From Polytrichum commune (taxonomy: Eukaryota > Streptophyta > Polytrichopsida > Polytrichales > Polytrichaceae): a stretch of 64,000 nt of DNA. The DNA lies in assembly GCA_950295325.1 (NCBI GenBank), contig OX485803.1, positions 52,033,554-52,097,553 of the forward strand, in the 5' to 3' direction. The position numbers were made by a program, and so were the translations under genes. Shown one piece after another: positions 50,201 to 62,200 of this stretch; position 1 is the first letter of the stretch, and every line of letters starts with the position of its first letter. The notes under the pieces were generated by a model that did no database searches, had not been told where the DNA came from, and saw only the letters and a program-made list of their open reading frames with translations.

Positions 50201-53200
50201 GGGTGTCATTGTACATAGCATTCTTCAGGAGCTTAACAATGTTCACTTTCTAATTTGGTACCACACATTGCTCGTGCCGGTGTCAAGCACAGGCTAGGTA
50301 ATAGGGTTCTTTGTAATAAATGACAACCAACGTAATTAAGCCTACCGGTTTCTTGGATATTTGGTGAACTTCTCCCATCTACCTAGTTAGAACCCGACTG
50401 AAAATTTATAAGTATGCGCCATTTATTTGCAATTGAGTCGAGAATCTTTGCAACAAGAAACTGGCCGCACTGAACATGATAGGTCAATTGAAGAATGTTC
50501 CGTATCTTTCTTGAGATTGTCTAGCTCCACCATATACAGCCTAGAGAGAACTTCCCCTTTCTTTGGTGTGGGTCACAGTAGTCTTGGATGTTTCATGTTT
50601 TTATATATAATAAACAAGAATAATGAAGTGGGGCATTGCAACGACAACAGCCCCTGTACCTTGGACACTAAAGGCTCATTTTCCCTAGTACGCTGACAGG
50701 CTCTTTGGTCCGTGATTTAATGACAAAACTAGTGAGTGAACCTTTCAACATTGGGAATTTTCGGAAAGGCCAGAACAATCTGAAGAATAAAGGGTCCAAG
50801 AAACATACGGATTGCGCTTCATTTGACACCTGCATAGTGAGTAGGTTGGAAGTGATGTTTACCAACTGTAGGCCTTATCTCTTAGATTATAAAGACGACT
50901 ATTTGTCTTGCCTGGTCAATTTCCTCTTGTAAACGTTGTTGCCAATCAGATTCAAGGACTTTGGCTTTGGTGATGGATTCTTGGGCTACCCCCTTCGCCT
51001 CAACAAGCTCGCTTTTGAGCTGTCGAATAGTCTCGTTTTGACTGTCCAACATCTTACTTTTCACCTGCATCAACATGTGCATCGTGCTGAATTCGGCTCC
51101 ACAGTACACTAAATATGGGTATTCAGTGTTACTCACGCTTTGGAGTTACACAATGCTACATCTTTTTACTACTGAATGTAGCTTTTAACCCAAGTAAAGA
51201 TGTTAGTGCTCTATGCTGTCCAAACAACCAGTGTGACCTTTGTTGGCAAGAAGTGAGATATACAGTAAATGGTTATAGCATTGCATAATCCTGAATTGTA
51301 ACTGACACTAAATACAATATTTAGTGGAGTGTATTTTCCCTGAGAATGTCTAAATGTGACTAGCTTGTTAAACTACGACCAGGATAAGCTCCACAATGAT
51401 ATATCTGCTGGGGGGGGGACAGACTCAGGACTAAAACACATTGAGAAAGATAAACAATTTCTCACAGTGAGAATTTGTAACCGGGAAAACTAGCAGAGGT
51501 GAATCCATGGACACTGCGACGTAAGTTAATCTCATATTATCATTTTTCCGGTGAGGAATAAATGCGGATCGAAATGCACCATGGCACAAATTTCGTTTTG
51601 AAAATTTTACAACGGTCATTGCCCATTAAAACTGTCCGTTATGGTACGATCTGAGGTTGAATATAGAACCTGTAAGGTTTATGATTCTTAACCAGAAGAT
51701 ACAACCCACATGAGGTACCTACCCTGACGACGTCCTCAGTCTCTTGAAGTTTTTGCATCAATGCCATAACTTCGGAGGCCGCCTTCTTGTTTTCAACTTT
51801 AAGAGCAGACAACTGCGCCCGTGCAGCTTTCTCGAAGGATTTCTGCTCTCTTTCGGAGACGCATGACACACTTGCAAGTTCACGTCGAAGTGCATCCACT
51901 TCCAAAGCCTTCTCTTCTGCAACTTGTGTCTTCTCACGTAACTCTGTGACCACCCCTCGGAGGTGCTCTACCTCCTAATAACCCACCATGGAAATTGTTT
52001 GCAAGGATTGATAAGCAAGTGGAAAAACATATTCTATAATCATTATAGAGATATCCTTTAACCGAATGAGGTTTCTTGTCGGGGGAGTCATTCGGATTCA
52101 TTCCCTTATGATTTTGAATTGGTTCTTTTGCGTGCTTTTTAACTAATTTTTTCTGAACATGTGTAGTGCATGCTCAGAGGTAATGCTTGAATTTGAATTT
52201 GAATGAAGAGCAACCTATTTCTGTTTGTTGATGGCCAAACTCATTCCAACGTCTCTTGGCATGCCAAAATGAATTTGACCCTCAATGAACCAATATAATA
52301 TATTAGAATGTTCTTCCTTCAAACCTCCACACTAGCTCCAAGCATGCAACACAAATTTACCAAACATGGGAGGCATTCCATGCAAAACAATCAACTACTG
52401 ACCAAAAGTGATGTTGAGGTAGAGGATAACGCTAATGTGGTGGGAATATGAGGTTCTTAAATATCATGTGCACAAGATTGAGCTCATCATGACTGATAAT
52501 TGATTGTTGCACATATTCTAAAATGACTTGACAAATTAATGATGCTATGATAGAAACCTCATTAAAAATAAAAATAAACCACAACTTGATGAATGGATAT
52601 AACAAAACGTTGGTTTTGCTCGGGAGCAAGCATGAATGAAGAGCCTCTTCGTCCGCAGGTTACTACCCCATTTTGGGGGTGTTCATAAAATCACTTATTG
52701 ATTATAGGGATCATCGTTCATGTAAACTGGAATAATTGTAGGGAGATATTTCTTAAAAACATCTTGGTGAATAATCATCCCCAACTTAACATAACTGAGC
52801 CCTCACTGCTACAAATAAACCAAGATTTATGCCAACATAATTCACTTGAGATCATGATTCAAGTGGATGGCACAATCAAAACAAACACCATGCTTTGACC
52901 TATGCATTAGGGCATCGTCATATTGGGAAGAGAATTGGGTTATATTATGAAGTACTCCATCAAATTGCATACTCAATGAGGATAGGTTGGACCTTCACAT
53001 GTACATGAAGAATGGCATTAAACATTTAAAAGTGAGCTCAATTCCAATGTGCATTTGCTAGCTACCAAAGGGAGTCTCACCTTCTCACTAATGGCAAGGC
53101 GATCCAAATCATGTTGCACTTTTTGCAACCTTAGTTTCTGCATACCCATGATTCCAACTCTTAGTCAACATATTAGGTCCATTCCACAGGGTTTGTCCAC

Positions 53201-56200
53201 ATTACCACATATTTTCCTTGGTGGTAATTAGATTGCCAAATGTTCCTTGTGAGAATGTAGCTTTAAAATTCAAGCTTCCATCAAACAACGTTTTGATGTC
53301 TAGGGAGCAACTATTTGTAGCACCCATAGGGATCAACTTCTTTGGAGTTTGGTTTGGAACTATTTAAGAAACGTTATTTGGGAGTTTCTTTCACATAATG
53401 AGCATTTATAAGACTACGAGTTTTAAGAAATTTTATAAATTTTCAAGGAAGTAAAAATATTATTAAAAAAAACCAGGGTGTAGGGTTAACCCTTATTTTA
53501 AAAAAATTCTTTTGAGTATTTTTAAAAATGATATATGAAATGGTATAAATGGTGCAAATGGATTCCTCTCAATGCATATGCTCTTTTCAAGCACCTTCCT
53601 CCTCTTTGGGATGTACCTAATCATCAATTCACTAGGAACATGAGAAATGACGAAAAAACAATTGATCTAAATTGGAAAGTTGCCACCCACAGCATTAACG
53701 TATAAGATGCAAATAAACCTGAGCACGGATAACATCAGTTAATTCAGTGATCAATTCCTCCGCTCCTCTCTCCTGAATCACAAACAATAAACCATATCAT
53801 AAGATCCGGGATACTCCCTCTACAATATCACATACAAAACAATCCATAGGATTGGCCTTCCATACAAAAATAAACTAAATCTGTCCAAGTGCATTCCCAG
53901 TGACCACGCAAACTGTCACTCAATCATTGTGTGCATAAGTTTGAAACCAATAAAGAAATTTCGGTTTATAAAATCAAGGTAAGAGTAAAGGAGCTACACC
54001 TTTTGTTGCAACTAGTCTGGACAAGAGTCGAGTGGATCACATCAATTTTCAAATCCCTTAAGTTAGAACTAGAGTGGAGGATGTACGATCAACACAAACG
54101 CAAACAATAGTAGCATAGTGTCACATGACTTGGAGTGATTCATAAATTATTCGATGAGCGACCGTGACAAGTGGCACGATGAGAGTGATTCACACCAATG
54201 ATGACCGTGGCCCCACATGACATACAACCAAGATTCTTGACATTTATTGGACTCCATGATGCTAAACACCAAAATATCGCATGACACATGGCTTCGTGGG
54301 ATGTGCCCACCAAGGACAATAGATTAACTAGTTATACTATCGACTTCACAACACACCCTCTTTCTAGGACCTAAAAATTTCATGTGGTATACATCGGGCA
54401 CACGCCAATTGTTTGGGAGCAAAATTCTCGTGGGTTTTAGGATATAATTTGATTCACATTGATTCTAAAGTTTTGGAGGCTTAGAAACTTTGTAGTGTTA
54501 TCTATACTATTTGAGCAAAAGGTGTCGTGTGTTGGTTTCAGAAATATGGCCCCAAAATGATTTGGTCAACTTGGGGAACCAACCTTTTCTCTGATTGATT
54601 CGACTGTTGCCTTCAGTTGTGTGACTTCCTTTTCCATGTCGTCACGAAATTTCTTCATGTTTTGTAGATTTGTTGCATTGTCTGCCAGTTGCACACATAC
54701 ATTGAATGCAAAATAAAAGAAAACAAAGAACAACCTCATGCAAATATTCAAGATATGCAAAAGCTCCCCAGAAACTAGACTCGCTAGGTCTCTGACAACA
54801 ATATTAGGTGCTCGCCATTTCATTGTCCCAAATAATAAAATGAAGTGGCACTCAATGTTATTCCCCTCAAACCCTACCAGCTCCTCTAAATTTGGACTCC
54901 TCCTCATGCAAGTTACTCTTTGGTCAGTTTGAGTGGAGTAGGATGACTTGACCTTGAACAACCACAGATGGGACGAGAAAGATGGACCAAAACCATTCAG
55001 CAAGGTATTATGGACTCATGCAAAGATCACATGAACCAAAACAAACGAAACTTGATCAATCCGCCTTCAACTATGAGAGTTTTTTTAACCACTTCGACTC
55101 TTCTTGGAGAACTAACAACTTATCCTACTTTCATGGAGTCCCACTCCAAGATTTTGTGGAATATCAAATCAAGCAATGTTGGATCATTTTAACCATGTTG
55201 ACGGGGCACCTCGTCACCTTTCTTGAGGTTATCTAGTTACACCGCAAGTGCCCAAGAAAGCCGCCCAGTGGCTTTGTAGTCGTCGTTGTTTTTTCTTAGT
55301 ATTCTTCTTCTACAACAATAGTGGAATGAAAGAAGATAGCATTACACTTTCTCTCCAACTCCACCCGAAAAAAGTGCCCTCAAATAAACAGCAGAATTGC
55401 ACGTGTTCATTTCATTATACACTACAGCTAGAATCGATGGTGTTGTGGCACCTTGAAGGGACTGTCGGAGCTCAGTTTGTGTAAGCAAAAGCTTCGATTG
55501 CAACTCCTCCCGAACATGTGCCATGTCCTTTTCAGCTTTCTCTCGCCAGAACACCTCTAAAGCTGCCGACTCCCGCTCCAGCTTACTTCTCACCTCTAAC
55601 TCCTTTTCCCTGCACAAATGAGGAACAAGGTTGTATGGACAAAGTATGGACAATTTTTGGGGGGTTTAGATTAACCCTCCCTCTTCATGCTTCTTAATTA
55701 ATATCATGAAGCAATGATTTGTAACGACACAAAGAGAAGCAACATGCATGGTTGGCAAGAGGGCATTGAGAGGAATCCATTGATTTTCGCCTGAATGAGA
55801 AATTAAAGCTTAGTTTACACATTCAATCACTATATTTGTTAATCGGAGACTTTGAAAAGTCTCAAAATAAATGCAAATGGTTTAATATTTGGTCCAATTT
55901 CTTATTCTGATGACATGTATTTGTGCCAAATTGGTTAGTGCCACCCATGTGAATTGGTTTATTAAGTCACATTGAATATATATTTGTGTTTTCCTTGTTC
56001 TTTATTTGAAAACCATGTCCCTAAGTAGTCTCAAAATCATGAAAAAGTCTCCAATTACCGAATATAGTGATATTCATATATTGATCTTAGAACTATGTTC
56101 ACATGGGTTTCAAGTGGAGTTGCAAGTCCCACTCATGTTAGCAAGTTCCAATATGGAGGCAAAGTCTGGACCTTCGAGCCTTAACGAACCATGAGGATGT

Positions 56201-59200
56201 GATTGATTATCAGTAAGCTCAGGTCTTGATTATTTTTTTGCGAAAATGTTCACAGGACGTGTGTTGAGAGTTGGGTCTAACTTTTTGCTCGACCCAACTC
56301 TCAACGCATGTCCCAAGCCTCACCTCCAAAAAGTGTTGCCATGTAGGCATCCGTGTCATGCCTTGGGACTTAAGACTTGGGACCATGTGTGAAGTGGTAC
56401 GTCCCAAACTCCATGCTCTCGATGGTGAAGATTGCACGGATTGACCTCAAGTGACTTGGGATCCCATGTGAACTTACCTTCAAAAGCAATATTTCAAAAG
56501 TAAACGTATGGGTCATTGTGCAGACACCCTACGTATTTATTCTCGTTTAAAAGAGAATGCTGATGCCAAAAATGTCTTATCAACTCTGAGTCGTGTCCTA
56601 AAGATTTTGGCCTTTGCGGGTGTTATAGATAATTGCCATCTTGGGCATCACATATATGAGATATGGTTTTCAAGCATCATTGTGGTAAAGTATGTAACAT
56701 ACATGCCACATTCAATCAAGTCATGATACATCCTCTAGTGGACAAGCATCACGAGCTAGGATTGCTCCTAAAGAGATGTAGGCCTTATGTGGTCAATCTT
56801 TTCAATCAAACACCTATATTTGGGTGGCACATGGCAAGGCTTGTAGTCATGAACATAAAAAAAAAATTAAAAAATTAAAAAATTAAAACATGTTTTAATG
56901 GGAGTAGACTATGTGCTTAGAATGTAGACATCATTTTAGGTTGAATAGTTATTAATGCAAATGTGAGAGCCCACATGATCTCTTAAAGAGAAAAAAAAGA
57001 ATCTCAATTTTTACTATTAAATCTTTTGCATCTCAACTCCAATTCCAAAACCTGAATTGACAATCTTTACGATTCATAATTGATAACCAGATCCCCACAG
57101 CTTAAAAGTATGTCTTCAAGACTCACAATTTGGAGTTTTTATACTCTTGTAGCTCCTTGTGGACCCACTCAAGCTCTTTTGTAAGCCAATTGCATTCCTC
57201 AAGCCTCTTCTTTTCTTGATGCGCACATTTTTCCTGAACAACAGAGTACCAAAGCCCACAGAAAACTCAAGTTAGATACAAGGAAACAAGTCTGCAAATA
57301 AAAATGTAGTGACAAGTATTAGATGGCATGCTTTCATACAGGCCACTTGGCAATCTTATATTGCTTGGAAAGGAATCCACAGTTCGGAATCCAAAAACAT
57401 GAACCTCCTGCACCTTGCAGTAAATCCAACTTCACATGTACCGCATTCATGTCAACCCCCAACATCTAATAAACTAACAAGGTTTTTCTTTGGCCAAAGA
57501 CTTCTAGGTTCCCAGGGAGGTCACTAATTGTAAGATATTAAGAACCACGTGCAAAAAAAATATAGGGTGGAATAAACTCCAAAGAAGTAAAATTCATAAA
57601 ACAATGAACATACACCTAGGATACTAGAAATTCATTTTGAGACCTTATTACTTATATTTCAAGAATATTTATCAAATATATGAAACATCCCTAGATTATG
57701 CACATTGCTTGCTTCATAGGCCCTTAAGTTACCCCTTTATCGCATGTGATTCATATCCCAAAAAGGGAGCTATCTCTCACCCCCCCCCCCTCCCCAAAGG
57801 AGCTTAGTAATGTTATGTACAAACATGTAGGCAAAAAAAAGTTACATTTTTTCATCATGAGTTTTAAGAAATAAAAATGAGCACAAATCGATTTGAAAGT
57901 GGGAGGCCAATACATTACCAGCTCCTCCTCTGCAATTTTGAGTTTAGTGCGTTGCTCATCCAATGTTTTCGCCAACACTGTTGACGTCTCACTCACCCTC
58001 TCCATCTCACACATTGCATCTCCTAGTGCCTTCTCCGTCGTCTACAATGAGGTTAAATTTTACAATGATATATAGTCTACCCCTTTTCGAAACATATTTT
58101 GATCATCCAAAGCTCCCAAGCACTTCATATTTAATTTAAAATTCTAGCCACGAGCATCTTTGTAAGGTTTGGTGTTGCTTATAGGTAAATATGGCAATGT
58201 GAAGACAGTGACCATTTATGAATTTTGAGCCTATCATTCTGACAAAATTAATACATGAATTAAGTACATCCGGACTTTAAGGAATTTGAAACATACATGA
58301 CATGAGGTCAACCTGGCGTGCATTTTTGGCAAGGTCCAAGGCCTCCTTCAAGGCCAAAACCTCAAAATTCATTGTTGACAACTTAGCTTCTGCCTTCAAC
58401 CGAATGGTTGCTGCAATGTGATTTCGATCTGCAAGCAACCGCTTCTCCGCCACCGCAACAATGTCCCTCAATTTCTGAACCTCTTCTTCGTAATCCTACA
58501 GTAACCCAACTCAAGAATTTTCCTTACTTCACTAAAATCTTGGACAAAAGTCATTGAAACTCATTAAAAACGTCACATCCACATCAACTCAATACCATAG
58601 TAGACTTATCCATAAATTCTCTCAAATTTCTTGGTTTGATTGGGAGCTTTGGCTCATTTTGGACATTTGATCATGTATAAGGAGTGTTCAAGTGGTGTCG
58701 GAACCCCAATTCTTTTTGTAAAACAGAGAGAATGACTTTGGCCAAAAGATGGCTATATACAAATGAACTCCTTATCAAACTTTGAGTAATAAAACCAAGA
58801 AGGTGTTGACCATTCATAATGATGATGCATCCAATTTACCAACAAATATTGCAAGTTGTCAAGTCAAAATGCAAGTGATTAGGGTCTAATGTTGAGTCAG
58901 TTGTTGATACATACCTACCTTTGAGGGTTTGGCATATTTTTTCAATGCTCACCAAAGGTTTAGGAAATGATTCATTCCACATTGATTCAGCTCATTTCAA
59001 CCTTTTAGGTGGGTTAGAACTTTGGAATATAGATTACAAAAAACTTAGCCCTGTGTTTGGTACTCATTCAATGTTGTCAAAGTTTGACAAGATTGAGTGA
59101 ATGTGAAATGAATGTTGATGATACATGAATTTAAAGGATTCTGATGATGATTTTACATTGAAGGAACCCACTTACAGGATAGTCACCTTAAGCTTCAATT

Positions 59201-62200
59201 CTAGATTCGCAATAGTCATCGACTTCCTTTCATCCTCCAATTGAAAGCGCTCCCTTTCACTGCACAGAATTTGCTTCGATGTTGCCACTTCACCTTCCAA
59301 CACTTTCCGGTCTTCAATCAGCCTAAAAATCTCAGTATCTTTCTTTGCAAGCTCCACTTTTGCATTTTGATTCTTGCTTTCCATTTCAGCTATTGTGGAG
59401 CCTTCAATTAGCTTCCGCGAGAAAGATTCATCAGCTTTTCGACTCATGCTCGCCACCTCCAATTGCAGGTTGCTCACCTTGTCATCATCAACATTTTGAT
59501 ATTGAGTATTAAAAACCGTGACCCATCATCTCATAATTCAAGTGAATAGCATTTCATATTGATAGATACCCTTCAGGATTTGATATCTTCTTTTTTGTGC
59601 GAATCCAACATTTAGCTAATAATTCCTTCAACATTGATTCAACTCAAAATTTAACTGAATGGGTGTTGAAACTTCTATTTTAAAATAAATAAAATATTAA
59701 AATTGCAACCTTACGTTTGGTAGGCATTACTTCAATTATGTTGGAATTTGATATGATTGAATCAATGCAAAAATTTGCAAATAAAGTCGTACTAAGTTAG
59801 CTTTCAAACAACCATATTAATTTATTCATTTTTAGAGCAAGTGAAGAATTAGAAACCTCATGGCACAACCGCTCCAGAACAGGTTCAGGAACAGAATCCG
59901 TTTGAGCACCCGCCTCTTTGTATGTGCGGATTGGATCCTTTTGCACCTACATTCAAGCCTTCCAACCATTTCATCAACAAACAAACATCATGACAAACCT
60001 CTATGTTCAATCACATCAAACTATCAGTATCTCATTTTTGGTAAGCATTAATTCAATGTTGATCACAAAAACATGCAAAGCCTACACAAAAATCCTCGAC
60101 AGTTCATGATTGACTATCATTGCGGATGTCATCAACAACTAAACATCACAACCTCTATATTTATATAGCAATACCGGTTTCACATTGATTCAACGACATC
60201 AAACTATAACCTCACTACAACATTGAACCTATGCCTACAAACAGAGGGTTGCAATTTTAATCGTTTGTTTCTTTATTGTATTATTGCAGTCTATCTATAA
60301 GGCTCAATTAAGTTAAATCAATGTTGAGTGAATCAATACACTACATATGATATTTAGTGTCACTTACTATTTGGAACTATGCAACGCTATAATTGATTAT
60401 TGTACATCTCATTTTTTACCAACAAAGGTTGAATTGGTTGTTTGGACATTATAGAACATTAACATCTCTACTTGCTAAAAATTACATTAATAATAATAAA
60501 AAGATATATGAATGTGTAACTCCAAATAGTAAGTGACAATAAATATCATATTCCGTGTAGCTAAATGTTGAGTTGGGCTAGCAAATAAATATCAAACCCC
60601 CTGAAGCATAGGTATGTATCAACACTGACTCCACATTAACCTCTATCCACTTTCATTTTGAGACTTGATGAGCGCATGCAACATTCAAATTAACACCTTC
60701 CAACAAAGAAAAAATTCACCAATGTGAATGTCAACAATGAATATTTCGTGGCATAGATTCAGCCACATCAACCTAAAACCTCACTCCAACATCAAACCAA
60801 TGTCTACAAACCCAGGTTACGATTTTAATCTTCTGTTTCTAAATGCTATAGTTGCGATCTACCAAAATGGAAGTTGAATGATGAGTTGAATCAATCCAAA
60901 AAAAAACCGAACCCTGAAGGAAGGGTTGAACAATAACCACTATAATCTATTCACTTGCATGATGAACCTTGAAGAGCTCATTCGACTTTCATAAACCTTC
61001 CATCAAAGAGAGCAAGGACGATTTCAGACACCAATGTTGCTTTGTGATGCAACTCAACAGCCAGAGGCCACATCACATTCATTTGTATGTCCCTGATAAT
61101 GCGTATATCAATCTCCATTTTGCCAATTCGTCGCAAAATTATGAAAAACTCACATAAACAAAAACCCTTGACAGCTTAGTCGGTTGAAGAGTGCCTACCG
61201 GTGTGGTGGAGTTTTTCGAATTCTTGCGGCCCACAAACCGAACATACCGGTTTCGGTGGGTGGGAAGAGCACCAGATGCAGCAACAACAACACTACTCTC
61301 AGAAGATCGGTCATCAGTGGCCGACGAGTCGCCTGCAACATCATCCTCCGCTAATTTTCTCCGAGGACTACTAATTTGCCCTCTTGAGGATAATTCCAAC
61401 CCACTCGCTTTTGCAAGTTGGCCCACAAGATCCAGCACCCGCACTTCCAACCTCCCTAACCGTGCTTCATGGTTATCATTCTCCCCTTGCTTTTTTTTCC
61501 TCGCACCATCAACCTCGCCGTCCGTCATCATGTCCGCACCATAATGCGGGCCATTATACGTCCCCTTTCCCATCTGCTGAGGGTAATGTGTCTGCAATAC
61601 TGGTCCACCTTGACAATTTGCAAACTGGGCATTCTTCGAATTAGGATGAATCCATTGAGTTTGGGATGATGGCCCAGACATGACTTCACCACATTGCGGT
61701 TTTTGAGGACCTCTCTGGGGTCTTTCCTTGGAAGGGCTTTTCCACCGGGGTTTATGAGGCTCCGGTACTTGATGAGGGTGGTGACTTCGTTTCTTTGCAA
61801 CAGGGTAAGGGTTAGGATACAATGGTGTCACACCATAACTATCCTGATACTGATGCTGTTCAACCCTAATCTGCTCCCTGGGATTTTGGGGGGACGGTGT
61901 TGAAGGGATTTCATATGGAGTGGGGGAGGTGGTGACATTATTGTTATTATTAACATGATTAGGGTTGTAAAAGACAGGGGGATGGTTGGGTGGGTAGCTA
62001 TGTTGCAATGCCCAAATGGGTAGTGGAGGCACCGACACCATCTCCAATGTTGATGATGGTGTCGCGCTGCTTGTCTGATCCATGGGTTTAAATTTGTTGT
62101 TTCCGTCCAAGCTTCGAAGGCACGGAACCACGGATCGAAGTGTCGAGTGGTATGTGCTTGCTTCGCACACCGGGTTCGTGTAACCACCATGTTGGAACAC

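Larger units (their letters stand above)
45310..59946 (-). other. Coiled-coil-encoding exon series of the LRRCC1-like gene
   Basis: Sixteen short exons (51-291 nt) encode almost uninterrupted heptad-rich alpha helix with many Glu, Lys, Ala and Leu. Examples are ELAKKDTEIFRLIEDRKVL, LRRELASVSCVSEREQKSFE, LQSELTDQEAIISDMAMEL and the terminal VNQLGKLLEELRDTAT followed by TAG. The first exon of the series contains YKEAGAQTDSVPEPVLE, a short conserved-looking segment before the coiled coil. Most introns are phase 0, as expected for repeated heptad segments. Intron lengths range from about 280 to 2,260 bp. Confidence 0.8.

Noticed and set aside
61191-61903. Several + strand open frames opposite the LRRCC1-like proline-rich exon
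   Set aside because: They are antisense shadows of a long GC-richer exon; the - strand has splice sites, domains and continuity.
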